Assembly (NCBI GenBank): GCA_029245065.1
Contig: JAQWQB010000141.1
Coordinates: 1 to 64,000, forward strand
DNA length: 64,000 bases
Direction: 5' to 3'
Origin: Flavobacteriales bacterium
GTDB lineage: Bacteria > Bacteroidota > Bacteroidia > Flavobacteriales_D > Sanyastnellaceae
Shown: in pieces, positions 50,809-61,992 of the stretch
Layout of the letters: each line of letters begins with the position of its first letter
Numbering within the stretch: the first letter of the stretch is position 1
Translations under genes and position numbers: made by a program
Notes under the pieces: model-generated
The model's database searches: none
What the model saw: the letters and a program-made list of their open reading frames with translations, nothing else
Told to the model about the DNA's origin: nothing

Positions 50809-51798
50809 TTAGAACTTCGCACGAGATTTACGTGAACCAGTTCTGTTTCTCAACCAGCTGTATTTCTTTCTGTAGAAGTTACTACTTCCGCGAATTACTT
50901 TACCAACCGTGAACTGTGTTGTAACGTAACCGTCATTCTGAGATGGATCTCCACGCTTCGTAGAAAAACCTTCTTGGTATGAGTGGTCATTTACTGAACC
51001 AGAGTTCAATGGATCGTCAATAGCGTCAATAATTGCTTGGTTGGTTTGGCTGCTAAAAGCAACTGCTGCCGCAGCCTCAGCTGGATCAGATAGTCTAGAT
51101 GCAATCAATTCCGGATCTGCATACGTAGTAGACAAATCATCCAAGTAATCTGTGAATGTTGTTCGGTAAGAAATTTCCCATCCTACTCTCCACTCTTTGT
51201 AGAACGTGAAGTAAAGACCAAGTCCTGCAGGGATAGCAAGGCCAAAGGTTCCATATTCTTCTTCTTGTCCTTCTGTTCTCCAACCGCGAAGGTCATACCA
51301 CTCTCCTGCGTCGAAATCATCGTTCGGGTCGAACAAGATTTGACCTTGTGGATTGTGTCTGAAGACAGAAACTCCTCCAAAAATGTACAGCCTAAAATCT
51401 GGGTTGTAGTAGCCTCTTCCGCCCACGTCATTGTCGTAGAAAACGGTGAACTCCCCTTTCAGGCCAAGTTCAAGCATTCTGTTTCGGAAGTTTAAGTTAC
51501 GTGCAACACGCGCTGGATTCGTTGATTCAGCATCGGCATCGTTAATTTGGAGATAATTCAAGTTCAGTTGTAGCGCTAAACGCTTAGACACTTTGTAGCG
51601 TCCGTAACCACCAATGGCTATGTTGGTTTGATTCAAGTGCATATCCCACGGCACGAAATCTCTTCCGATGCCTGCTTGCCCCCCGATATCACCGAGGTAA
51701 TTTGCACCACCAATCTTCAGTCCGTACTCCCATTTGTACTGGGCATCGGCGCTGTAGGCGATAAAAATCAGGATTGCTACGTATAGTAGTCTCTTCAT
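50809..51798 (-). CDS. Outer-membrane beta-barrel protein (DUF6089-like)
   Basis: A 329-residue protein with a signal peptide (ending YSADAQ). Alternating beta-strands follow, starting YKWEYGLKIGGANYLGDIG, a hallmark of the DUF6089 family of Bacteroidota outer-membrane proteins. An acidic, Ala-rich insert (about 230-270) and a basic tail (NRTGSRKSRAKF) are unusual. PorG of the T9SS belongs to a similar fold group, but I cannot assign it. ATG 51798 is preferred over TTG 51804. The promoter box is at 51828. Confidence 0.82.
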   Translation of the reverse strand: MKRLLYVAILIFIAYSADAQYKWEYGLKIGGANYLGDIGGQAGIGRDFVPWDMHLNQTNIAIGGYGRYKVSKRLALQLNLNYLQINDADAESTNPARVARNLNFRNRMLELGLKGEFTVFYDNDVGGRGYYNPDFRLYIFGGVSVFRHNPQGQILFDPNDDFDAGEWYDLRGWRTEGQEEEYGTFGLAIPAGLGLYFTFYKEWRVGWEISYRTTFTDYLDDLSTTYADPELIASRLSDPAEAAAAVAFSSQTNQAIIDAIDDPLNSGSVNDHSYQEGFSTKRGDPSQNDGYVTTQFTVGKVIRGSSNFYRKKYSWLRNRTGSRKSRAKF

Positions 51799-51827
51799 TA
51801 CCAAAGGGTTAAGTTTCGGTTAAAGAG

Positions 51828-51835
51828 CAAAAATA
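51828..51835 (-). promoter_or_regulatory. Bacteroidota -7 promoter box
   Basis: TATTTTTG on the minus strand matches TAnnTTTG and lies 29 bases before the ATG at 51798. Confidence 0.55.
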
Positions 51836-51965
51836 GTGCTTTCAGAGCAGTTTCAAAACTACTTCGTGAATTCTTTCTCAATATTCTCGCTCATTGCAAC
51901 CGTTTCACTGGTTACTTTCGTTGTACGAAACGTACCTACAAATTGTTCTTATTTCTGCTGAATTT

Positions 51966-52916
51966 ATGAATCGTATCACCAACTTATTAAGCATTCAATA
52001 TCCCTTGATTCAAGCCGGAATGGTCTGGTGCTCTGGCTGGGAACTAGCCTCTGAAGTAAGCAAATCAGGCGGCTTGGGAGTTATCGGGTCCGGGTCTATG
52101 TATCCCGAAATCTTGGACGAACACCTTACTAAATGCAAAGCCAGTGGAGCCCAGCAGTTTGCCGTAAACATCCCCCTTCTTTACCCTCAAATTGATGAGC
52201 ACATAAAAACCATCATTAAGCATCGGGTTCCAGTTGTGATATCCAGTGCAGGAAGTCCGAAAAAGTGGACGAAGCAATTGCAAAACGAAGGCATTAAAGT
52301 TCTTCATGTCGTTTCTTCGGCGCTCTTCGCCCTAAAATCACAAGACGCAGGAGTAGACGGAATTATTGCAGAAGGATTTGAAGCTGGCGGGCATAACGGT
52401 AGGGACGAAACCACTACCCTGTGCTTGATTCCAGCCGTGAAGGAACAGATTGAAATCCCTTTGATCGCCGCTGGAGGAATTTCATCCGGAAAATCCATGC
52501 TGGCGGCCATGGTGCTTGGGGCAGAAGGAGTTCAAATAGGAAGTCGTTTTGTTGCAAGCCAAGAATCATCAGCCCATGCCTCCTTTAAACAAGCCGTGAT
52601 TGAGGCAAAAGAAGGCGACACTGAATTATCGCTTAAATCGGTCACGCCAGTTAGACTGCTCAAAAACGAATTCTACGAAGAAGTCAAGAAAGCAACCGAA
52701 TCCGGTGCTTCCGGCGACGAACTCAAAGCATTATTGGGCAAAGGAAGGGCGAAAAAGGGAATGTTCGAAGGAGACCTCGACCAAGGTGAATTGGAAATTG
52801 GACAAATTGCCTCACTACTTCACGAGGTGATTCCAGCGAAAGACATCGTGGCTGAAATCATCAACGAATACAATAACATAGGAGGGAAAAAACTAGGAGG
52901 ATATTTTGATTTCTAA
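51966..52916 (+). CDS. Nitronate monooxygenase / FabK-like flavoprotein
   Basis: A 316-residue FMN TIM-barrel: IQYPLIQAGMVWCSGWELA, VVISSAG, AEGFEAGGHNGRDE (active-site His) and the FMN-phosphate region AAGGISSGKSMLAAMVLGAEG followed by QIGSRFVAS. The family covers nitronate monooxygenase and the enoyl-ACP reductase FabK; the two are hard to separate by eye. ATG 51966 is chosen; TTG 51894 adds 24 residues with no family match. It is a single-gene unit. Confidence 0.82.
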   Translation: MNRITNLLSIQYPLIQAGMVWCSGWELASEVSKSGGLGVIGSGSMYPEILDEHLTKCKASGAQQFAVNIPLLYPQIDEHIKTIIKHRVPVVISSAGSPKKWTKQLQNEGIKVLHVVSSALFALKSQDAGVDGIIAEGFEAGGHNGRDETTTLCLIPAVKEQIEIPLIAAGGISSGKSMLAAMVLGAEGVQIGSRFVASQESSAHASFKQAVIEAKEGDTELSLKSVTPVRLLKNEFYEEVKKATESGASGDELKALLGKGRAKKGMFEGDLDQGELEIGQIASLLHEVIPAKDIVAEIINEYNNIGGKKLGGYFDF

Positions 52917-53027
52917 GGCAACCTTAACCAAACTTTGATGGTCTATTAAATGTAGAGTGTACACCCTTTTCGCTAACATCAGCAGGAAATAGTTTAGGAT
53001 GAAAGTACGTTATCTCTGCGGAAGCAC

Positions 53028-53035
53028 TAATTTTG
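53028..53035 (+). promoter_or_regulatory. -7 promoter box with a very short leader
   Basis: TAATTTTG matches TAnnTTTG and ends only 10 bases before ATG 53046, predicting an mRNA leader of a few bases or none. Confidence 0.55.
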
Positions 53036-53045
53036 TGCCCTGAAA

Positions 53046-55193
53046 ATGCGAAGTATTAAAAATTACATTTTTCTTTTTTGCTTGCTAGCGTTGTCGCTAC
53101 CAAATGCTTTCGGCCAGTTGGACGCTCCTGATTTTGAGTGCATAACGGTCAGCACAGCTGGAGATGTGAACATTACCTGGAGTCAACCAACTGACCCTGC
53201 AAATGAATTCATTAGTTACGAGTTGTTCCAATACAACCCAGGTACCAATACGTCTAACTCAATCGCCGTCATCCCGAATTACAATGCGACGACCTATATC
53301 CCTCCAGGTTTAGACGGAAATGCACAGCCATACTGTTTTTTCTTACAGACCAACTCATTCGACGGTACCAATCAAACTTCATTGCCCAGTGATACCGTTT
53401 GCTCTATGTTTTTGCAGGCACTTCCCGGAATCACCCCAGGCATTGTTGACGTTGCTTGGAACTTCCCTTTTCTCACAACGCTTGGCCAACCGACGAATGG
53501 AACCTACACCATTTTCATGGAATACCCGGCCGGAACCTGGACTGAGGTAGCGAACATTCCGTCAGATCCAGCGCTGAATTTATACCAACATGAAGTAACT
53601 GTTTGCTCTGAACTACTAAATTTTCAAGTAAGGTACTCCGACGGCGGCTTGTGCAATCATTTCTCTAACATCGATGGTGATGTTTTTCAAGACCAACTGG
53701 ACCCTTCAGCCCCTATTTTCACTTCTGTTTCGGTAGATAGTTTAACGAACGACGCCACCTTGGCGTGGGAACCTCCACCACAAGGAGATGTTAGCGGATA
53801 TATCATTTATGAATGCATCCCGGGCATTCCCAACCCTGTTGCCATAGATACCATTTTTGACGGAAGTATCACGGAATGGATTTGGGACGCTACTGTTTTT
53901 GGCGGAACTTCTGAAGCAGATGTCTTCTCTGAAGCATTCAATATTGCAGCATTCGACAGTTGCTTCATTTCAGCTGGAAACCCGGACCCAGGACCGGGTA
54001 ATCTTACATGTACATCAACCATCTTCCTCACTGCCAATGTGAACGCGTGTGAAGACGATGTAAACTTGATTTGGACTCCTTACACAGGATGGGACTCGGG
54101 TGTTTCATTCTATGAAATTTATGCGCAAGAAGAACCCATTCCTTTTTCTGGAGTCTACGAGCCTGCTGAAGTTATCGGCATTGTAAATGGTTCCGAAAAC
54201 ACCTTCGTTCACCAAGATGCTACCCTCGGTTCCTCATACAGGTACAGAGTACGTGCGTACGGAAGCGGAAATGGCTATGAGTCTGCTTCCAACACACGAG
54301 TGGTAACCCTTTTCTACCCTGAAGCTCCTCAAGGTACGTACCTAAGTCATGCCTCAGTTGTGGATGCTTCTACGGTTCAAATTCGTGTGAAATTGGATGC
54401 CACAGTAGGTACACCCCATACGTACATCCTGGAAAAGGAAATGAGTTTTTCAGGGCAATTCGAACCAATTAACAGCCAGCAATCACTAGGGTCAAACGAA
54501 ATCACCTTCTTGGACACCGATGTTGAAACGGGTGAAGTCAGCTACACATATCGAATTCTAGTCGAAAACAGCTGTGGAGATTCCGTTGGCGTTTCGAACA
54601 TTGGAAAAACCATGCTCTTGGGCGGGTTTGCCAACAAAGAACGACTTGTTAACACGATCAATTGGAGCCCTTATGAAGAATGGGACGAAGGGGTGAGCGA
54701 GTACCAAATATTCCGTTCAATTGATGGAGCAAGCTTCCCTGTTCTACTTGATCAACTAAATGGTTCTGAAACCAGTTATGAAGACGATGTCTCAGATCTG
54801 CTTTACACGAAAGGAGAGTTTTGCTACACCATTGTAGCAACTGAGGAAGCAAATGGTATTTCCATCCCTGACGCGGCTGTTTCAAACATCCATTGCATTA
54901 CGCAGGACCCAGTTGTTTGGACACCAAATGCCTTTGTGGTAGACGGCTTCAATAGAATCTTTATTCCTGTTATCTCCTTTGCAGATTTCGACAATTATCA
55001 ATTCGAAGTTTACAGCAGATGGGGAGACATTCTGTTCTCTACAACCGAAATTTCGGAAGGCTGGGATGGTACATCCAATGGAACGCTGTTGCCAGAAGGT
55101 CTTTATGCATACTACATTTACGTAGCAGATGGAGCCGGAAGAATCTACGAAGAACACGGAACCGTGACGATGCTAATCAATGGCATCGATTAA
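53046..55193 (+). CDS. Fn3-domain surface protein with T9SS type B (CHU_C) sorting domain
   Basis: A 715-residue secreted protein: signal peptide (ending LPNAFGQ near 24), then about five fibronectin III-like domains (for example ECITVSTAGDVNITWSQP and VNLIWTPYTGWDSGVS). The C-terminal 85 residues (VVWTPNAFVVDGFNRIFIPV ... YSRWGDILFSTTE) are a gliding-motility-associated type B sorting domain. Type B proteins go out through T9SS and often need a PorP/SprF-type partner encoded nearby; none was seen right here. A structural or adhesive role is inferred. Confidence 0.88.
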   Translation: MRSIKNYIFLFCLLALSLPNAFGQLDAPDFECITVSTAGDVNITWSQPTDPANEFISYELFQYNPGTNTSNSIAVIPNYNATTYIPPGLDGNAQPYCFFLQTNSFDGTNQTSLPSDTVCSMFLQALPGITPGIVDVAWNFPFLTTLGQPTNGTYTIFMEYPAGTWTEVANIPSDPALNLYQHEVTVCSELLNFQVRYSDGGLCNHFSNIDGDVFQDQLDPSAPIFTSVSVDSLTNDATLAWEPPPQGDVSGYIIYECIPGIPNPVAIDTIFDGSITEWIWDATVFGGTSEADVFSEAFNIAAFDSCFISAGNPDPGPGNLTCTSTIFLTANVNACEDDVNLIWTPYTGWDSGVSFYEIYAQEEPIPFSGVYEPAEVIGIVNGSENTFVHQDATLGSSYRYRVRAYGSGNGYESASNTRVVTLFYPEAPQGTYLSHASVVDASTVQIRVKLDATVGTPHTYILEKEMSFSGQFEPINSQQSLGSNEITFLDTDVETGEVSYTYRILVENSCGDSVGVSNIGKTMLLGGFANKERLVNTINWSPYEEWDEGVSEYQIFRSIDGASFPVLLDQLNGSETSYEDDVSDLLYTKGEFCYTIVATEEANGISIPDAAVSNIHCITQDPVVWTPNAFVVDGFNRIFIPVISFADFDNYQFEVYSRWGDILFSTTEISEGWDGTSNGTLLPEGLYAYYIYVADGAGRIYEEHGTVTMLINGID

Positions 55194-56741
<1,548 letters not shown>

Positions 56742-56767
56742 ACTTGCGCTACTAAGCTACATTGTTG

Positions 56768-56775
56768 TACTTTTG
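56768..56775 (+). promoter_or_regulatory. Promoter for the three-gene chaperone operon
   Basis: TACTTTTG matches TAnnTTTG, with a TTG at 56744-56746 placed 21 bases upstream as a possible -33 element. It ends 28 bases before ATG 56804. Confidence 0.6.
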
Positions 56776-56803
56776 CGCTTTACCAAATTAATTGCTTAAT
56801 AAA

Positions 56804-58765
56804 ATGAAATCAATGAATCGTCTATTCACGATCCTTTTTACGTTGTTCATAGGTGTTAGTGCCCTTGCACAAGATAACACGGCTACTGTTCTCACTGTTG
56901 AAGATGAAATGGTAAGCAAAGCTGATTTTGAGAGCATCTTCCGTAAGAACAACCGCGACTCTGTGGTTACACAAGCTTCATTGGATGAATACATGGAGTT
57001 GTTCATCAACTTCAAACTGAAGGTTCGCGCAGCAAAAGAAGAAGGACTTGATACAAGTGCCTCGTTCGTAAGAGAGCTTCAAGGCTACAGAAAGCAACTT
57101 GCTCGTCCGTACCTTATAGACAATGAGCTTTTAGATGAGTTGATCAAAGAAGCACACGATCGTAGCTCAAAAGAAGTGAGAGCTAGCCACATTCTTATTA
57201 AGTGCGATGCGAATGCCACTCCTGAGGACACCTTGAAGGCGTACAACCGTATCAAGGATCTTCGTGACAGAATCGTTGGAGGAGAAGATTTCACTACAGT
57301 AGCTAAAGCGAAAAGAGGCTCAGAAGACCCATCTGTTAGAGACAACGGAGGAGACCTTGGGTACTTCACCTCGTTTCAAATGGTTTATCCGTTCGAGAAT
57401 GCTGCATTCAAAACCCCTGTTGGCGAAGTATCAAACATCATTCGTACACGTTATGGATACCATATTCTAAATGTAGTCGACAAGCGGGATGCCCGTGGAG
57501 AAATCAAAGTGGCGCACATCATGATTCGTCACAAAGATTCGAAAGACCCAAAAGCACGTCAAGAAACAGAGAACAAAGCCAAAGAGATCTACCAAATGAT
57601 CTTGGATGGCAGCGACTTCAGCGAATTAGCTATGCGCTTCTCTCAAGATGCCAGCACCTCTAAAAACGGAGGCGAATTGCCTTGGTTCGGAACAGGGAAA
57701 ATGGTTGAAGAGTTTGAAAATGCGAGTTTCGCCCTTGAAAAAGATGGTCAAATCTCTGAGCCAGTAGAATCATCTTATGGATGGCACATCATCAAAAGGC
57801 TGGAATACCGTGGGGTACCTTCTTTTGAAGAAGTAGAGGCTGACCTTCGCAAGAAAGTAAGTCGTGACTCACGTTCTGAACTGACGAAGCAATCGTTCCT
57901 CAACAAGCTTCGCACCGAATACGGAACAAGCGTCAATGAAAAGCAACTAAAGTGTATTTACAAAGCTGCTGAAGACGACAGTGCGTTCGTAAACGGCAAC
58001 GGAATTGAAGTGAAAAAGCTGAAGAAACTTGAAAAAGAGTTGTTCTCAGTAGACGGAAACGTATACACCGCGCGTAACTTCTACGATTACCTCAATGGCG
58101 CTACAATTCGTAAACGTGACCTTTCAGGAAAGCAAATTGTAGATGAAAAGCTTCAAACGTATTTAGACAAGAAATTGTTGGACTACGAAGACAGCCAGTT
58201 GGAATCAAAATACAACGACTTTAGATTGTTGATGAATGAATACCACGATGGCATCCTGTTGTTCGAATTGACAGATCGTTTGGTTTGGTCGAAGGCTGTA
58301 AAAGATACCGTTGGGCTAGAAAACTACTATGAAGCGAACAAGCAAAACTTCATGTGGAAAGAGCGTGCAAACGGTGTAGTATACACGTGTGCAAACGAGA
58401 AAATTGCGAAGCAATTGAGAAAGATGCTCAAGAAAGGAAAGACAGATTCTGAAATCCTTCAAGAGCTGAACAAAGCTTCTTCTCTCAACCTTAGCGTTGA
58501 AGCAGGTATTTGGGAACGCGGCAAGAACGAAGTGCTCGATACGATCGATTGGAAAGAAGGTCTTTCAGAGAACACTGCTCACAACGGACAAATTGTGGTG
58601 GTCATGTTCAATGAAGTAATGGCACCAACTCCAAAACTCTTGAAAGAAGCAAAGGGAATGATTACCGCTGAGTATCAGAACTACCTAGAGCAAGAGTGGA
58701 TCAAAGAACTACGTGCGAGATACACGTACGAAGTGAACAAGCAAGTTCTCCATTCTATTAAGTAA
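56804..58765 (+). CDS. Periplasmic PpiC/parvulin peptidyl-prolyl isomerase, SurA-like
   Basis: A 653-residue protein with a signal peptide (ending GVSALAQ). It has an N-terminal chaperone region and two tandem rotamase domains: about 122-225 (VRASHILIK, NGGDLGYFT, YGYHILNV) and about 233-332 (VAHIMIRH, NGGELPWFG, YGWHIIKR). A long C-terminal chaperone extension follows. It assists folding of outer-membrane proteins in the periplasm. First gene of an operon of three related proteins. ATG 56804 is preferred over TTG 56792. Confidence 0.88.
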   Translation: MKSMNRLFTILFTLFIGVSALAQDNTATVLTVEDEMVSKADFESIFRKNNRDSVVTQASLDEYMELFINFKLKVRAAKEEGLDTSASFVRELQGYRKQLARPYLIDNELLDELIKEAHDRSSKEVRASHILIKCDANATPEDTLKAYNRIKDLRDRIVGGEDFTTVAKAKRGSEDPSVRDNGGDLGYFTSFQMVYPFENAAFKTPVGEVSNIIRTRYGYHILNVVDKRDARGEIKVAHIMIRHKDSKDPKARQETENKAKEIYQMILDGSDFSELAMRFSQDASTSKNGGELPWFGTGKMVEEFENASFALEKDGQISEPVESSYGWHIIKRLEYRGVPSFEEVEADLRKKVSRDSRSELTKQSFLNKLRTEYGTSVNEKQLKCIYKAAEDDSAFVNGNGIEVKKLKKLEKELFSVDGNVYTARNFYDYLNGATIRKRDLSGKQIVDEKLQTYLDKKLLDYEDSQLESKYNDFRLLMNEYHDGILLFELTDRLVWSKAVKDTVGLENYYEANKQNFMWKERANGVVYTCANEKIAKQLRKMLKKGKTDSEILQELNKASSLNLSVEAGIWERGKNEVLDTIDWKEGLSENTAHNGQIVVVMFNEVMAPTPKLLKEAKGMITAEYQNYLEQEWIKELRARYTYEVNKQVLHSIK

Positions 58766-58770
58766 TTCTT

Positions 58771-59628
58771 GTGCGAAATGGCTGGCTTTTATTCATCGCT
58801 TTTGTTGCGGTGCTCTCATGCACTCAAAAGGCCGAAGCGCCTGTGTTAGATGAAAGCATTGCAGCTATGGCTTATGGAAAACAGCTAAGTTGGGACGAAA
58901 TCTCATCCATCATTCCAAACCAAGCTACCGAAGAAGATAGCGCTGCTCTCGCTGAACGTTTTGTAAACGATTGGCTGAAAGAACAGACCATCTTAAGGCA
59001 AGCAGAACTAAGTTTGAGCGAAGATGAAAAGCGCTTCGACGAAGAGCTTGAGAACTACCGAAAGAACTTACTGACTTTCGCTTATGAGAACCAGTACGTT
59101 CAACAACGGTTGGACACGCTTATTTCAGCCGAAGAAATTCAAGCTTATTACGAGGAAAATCAAGACATTTTCGGACTGAAGGATTACATCGTAAAGGCTA
59201 AATTCTGCATCCTTGAGAGCTCAACGCCCAAGTTGAAGAAATTCAGAAAGCTGTTCGAACGTTCAGAATCTGAAGCACTTGTAGAACTCGAACAGTTCTG
59301 TGTAGACTATGGAGCCTCGTACTACGTAGACGTAGACAACTGGATGTATTTTGAAGAACTCTTGTCGAACGTGCCCATTGAGACGTACAACGTGGAGAGT
59401 TTTCTCAGAAAAAATCCTAAAGTGGAATTCGAAAAGGCAGATAAGCTTTATTTTGTGAGTGTCTTAGACTATAAATTGAAAGACAGCGTTTCTCCATTGG
59501 ACTTGGTCGCCAATCAAATTCGCAGCCTGATACTGAACAGAAGAAAAAAAGAATTGCTTGCCAAGATGCGCGAAGACCTTTACAAAAGCGCTCTTTCAAG
59601 TAAAGAAATTGAAAAACTGTACGAATGA
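58771..59628 (+). CDS. SurA-N-like periplasmic lipoprotein
   Basis: A 285-residue protein starting with GTG; signal peptide with lipobox VAVLSCTQ (Cys near 17), so probably a lipoprotein. The helical body (WLKEQTILRQAELSLSEDE, YYEENQDIFGLKDY) resembles the SurA/PpiC chaperone region without any rotamase motif. It likely works with the PPIases encoded on either side in outer-membrane protein assembly. It starts 5 bases after the previous stop and overlaps the next gene by 4 bases. Confidence 0.75.
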   Translation: MRNGWLLFIAFVAVLSCTQKAEAPVLDESIAAMAYGKQLSWDEISSIIPNQATEEDSAALAERFVNDWLKEQTILRQAELSLSEDEKRFDEELENYRKNLLTFAYENQYVQQRLDTLISAEEIQAYYEENQDIFGLKDYIVKAKFCILESSTPKLKKFRKLFERSESEALVELEQFCVDYGASYYVDVDNWMYFEELLSNVPIETYNVESFLRKNPKVEFEKADKLYFVSVLDYKLKDSVSPLDLVANQIRSLILNRRKKELLAKMREDLYKSALSSKEIEKLYE

Positions 59629-60977
59629 AAAATGCATGCATCGCAGCTCTGCTGTTGCTGTCATCAGGCCTTACCTTCGCCCAAAGTCAAGGAGAAATCA
59701 TTGACCGAATCATTGGGGTTATTGGAGATGAGATTATTCTCCAAAGCGAACTAGAAAACGATCTCATTCAACAGCAAATGAGTGGCGTTGACCTTGACGG
59801 TGGCGCGAAATGTACTTCGTTTGAGCAACTCCTGTTTCAAAATCTATTGCTGAACCAAGCCCGCATTGATAGTTTGTTTATCACTGAAGCGCAGATTCAA
59901 AGCACAATTGATCAACGTTTGGATTACTTCATTAGCTTGTTCGGCTCCGTGGAGGCCTTTGAAACGGAATACGGAAAGAGCATCGCTCAGTGGCGAGATG
60001 ATTTCCATGATCCCATCGAAGAACAGCTGTTAGTGGAACAAATGAGGGGATCCATTGACCAATCTGTTTCGGCCACCCCAAAAGCTGTTCAAGATTATTA
60101 CAACTCCTTCCCTATTGATAGCCTTCCGCTGATAAGCGAGCAAATCAAGTACAGCGTAATTGCCATTCAACCTGAGGCGACGGAAGAAGAAAAAGAGCGC
60201 CTGCTAGTTACGGCTGATTCTGTACGGAAATTGGTGGCCAACAAAGAACTTACCTTTTCAATTGCAGCGTTGCGTTTTTCCAAAGATCCAGGCTCAAAAT
60301 ACAAGGGTGGATTGTACGAAAACGTGCGTAAAGGGATGTTCGTACCAGAATTTGAAGCTGCGGCTTATTCGACGCCTGTCAATGAAATATCACCCGTCTT
60401 CGAAACAGATTTCGGTTATCACTTTCTAATGCCAACTGACATTCGAGGTGAAGTTTATTCTGCTCGTCACGTGCTTTTTAGTCACGACATCGACGAAAAA
60501 GATCTCCAAGTGGCTTACAATTTAGCTGACAGCCTTGCCCTGGCTATTCAAGTAGATAGTTTGACTTTTGAGAAAGCGGCTATAGCTTACTCAACAGATG
60601 AAGAGACGTCTAATCAAGGTGGAAAGGTATCTAACTTCCAACAAGGCGGAATGAAACACAACGTTGATGATCTGGAGAGAGACATCTTCCTTGCTCTGAA
60701 CAACCTCAAGGTCGAAGAAATTTCAGTACCTATCATTAAGGAAGACCCTAGTGGGAATCCGTACTATGTCATCTATCAATTGGACGGACGAATCTCTGCT
60801 CACGTAGCCAACCTTCAAGACGATTACTTGATGTTTAAGCAACAATGTGAAGCAGAAATGAGACAAGCAGCCTTTGAAAAATGGGTTGCGAAACGAATTA
60901 ATTCAACCTACGTAAGACTCAACGACGATTACAAAGACTGTACCTTCGAATTTCCGTGGTTTCCAGCCGGAATGTGA
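59625..60977 (+). CDS. surA: SurA-type periplasmic chaperone/peptidyl-prolyl isomerase
   Basis: A 450-residue protein: signal peptide (ending SGLTFAQ), the SurA N-domain opening IIDRIIGVIGDEIILQSELE, and two parvulin-like domains. The first is about 178-280 (KYKGGLYENVRKGMFVPEF, DFGYHFLMP). The second, about 285-390, is more divergent (ARHVLFSHDIDEKD, NQGGKVSNFQ). It escorts unfolded outer-membrane proteins to the BAM complex. Last gene of the operon. Confidence 0.88.
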   Translation: MKNACIAALLLLSSGLTFAQSQGEIIDRIIGVIGDEIILQSELENDLIQQQMSGVDLDGGAKCTSFEQLLFQNLLLNQARIDSLFITEAQIQSTIDQRLDYFISLFGSVEAFETEYGKSIAQWRDDFHDPIEEQLLVEQMRGSIDQSVSATPKAVQDYYNSFPIDSLPLISEQIKYSVIAIQPEATEEEKERLLVTADSVRKLVANKELTFSIAALRFSKDPGSKYKGGLYENVRKGMFVPEFEAAAYSTPVNEISPVFETDFGYHFLMPTDIRGEVYSARHVLFSHDIDEKDLQVAYNLADSLALAIQVDSLTFEKAAIAYSTDEETSNQGGKVSNFQQGGMKHNVDDLERDIFLALNNLKVEEISVPIIKEDPSGNPYYVIYQLDGRISAHVANLQDDYLMFKQQCEAEMRQAAFEKWVAKRINSTYVRLNDDYKDCTFEFPWFPAGM

Positions 60978-61020
60978 TTGTCAACTTGTTAAACCTACTG
61001 CCCAACGTAATTAAAGAAAA

Positions 61021-61992
61021 ATGGCTCAACCAAATTATAGTTCCGACAAAGAAGCTCTTGATCACCTAAGACAAGAGTATGCGAAGCTTACGACAGAAAT
61101 TTCCAAAGTAATTGTTGGACAGGACGACGTCATTCGAGAAGTAATCATCAGCATCCTTGGGAACGGACACTGCCTACTTGTTGGTGTACCGGGATTGGCC
61201 AAGACCCTTCTTGTAAACACCATTTCTGAAGCGTTAGGACTTTCATTCAACCGAATTCAGTTTACCCCCGATTTGATGCCATCAGACATCGTTGGATCTG
61301 AAATTTTGGATGAAAACAGAAAATTCAAATTTGTCAAGGGACCTCTTTTTTCAAACATCATTTTGGCAGATGAGATCAACCGAACTCCTCCTAAAACGCA
61401 AGCTGCCTTATTGGAAGCCATGCAGGAGAGAGCTGTGACAGCCGCGGGTAGCAGATACCCACTCCCATCTCCTTTCTTCGTTTTGGCAACGCAAAACCCA
61501 ATTGAACAAGAAGGTACTTACCCACTTCCTGAAGCACAGCTTGACCGTTTCATGTTCAATATTTGGGTTGACTACCCAACGTTTGAGGAAGAATTAAACG
61601 TAGTGAAGAACACAACGGGTGGCGTAACTAATAAAGTAAACTCTGTTATTGACGCAGATCAGATCTTGTTCTTCCAGAACTTGATTCGAAAAATGCCGGT
61701 TGCAGACAATGTTGTGGAGTACGCTGTGAAGCTTGTGAGCAAAACACGTCCAGGAAGAGAAATGGCGCCAGAAATGGTGAACAACTTCCTTTCTTGGGGA
61801 GCAGGACCACGTGCTTCTCAATACCTTATCATTGGAGCAAAATGCAATGCCGCACTGAACGGAAAGTATAGCCCAGACATTGAAGACATTCAAGCGGTTG
61901 CTTTGCCAATTCTTCGCCATAGAATTGTACGAAACTACAAGGCCGAAGCGGAAGGATATACCGTTGAGAAAATCATTAAGGAGCTGTTCTAG
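61021..61992 (+). CDS. MoxR-family AAA ATPase
   Basis: A 323-residue AAA+ ATPase: Walker A GVPGLAKT, Walker B ILADEINR, sensor region LATQNPIEQEGTYPLPEAQ and the C-terminal lid. MoxR proteins act as chaperones, often with VWA-domain partners (bat genes in Bacteroidota). No such partner is on the same strand in this window. It overlaps the convergent HTTM gene by 17 bases. Confidence 0.92.
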   Translation: MAQPNYSSDKEALDHLRQEYAKLTTEISKVIVGQDDVIREVIISILGNGHCLLVGVPGLAKTLLVNTISEALGLSFNRIQFTPDLMPSDIVGSEILDENRKFKFVKGPLFSNIILADEINRTPPKTQAALLEAMQERAVTAAGSRYPLPSPFFVLATQNPIEQEGTYPLPEAQLDRFMFNIWVDYPTFEEELNVVKNTTGGVTNKVNSVIDADQILFFQNLIRKMPVADNVVEYAVKLVSKTRPGREMAPEMVNNFLSWGAGPRASQYLIIGAKCNAALNGKYSPDIEDIQAVALPILRHRIVRNYKAEAEGYTVEKIIKELF

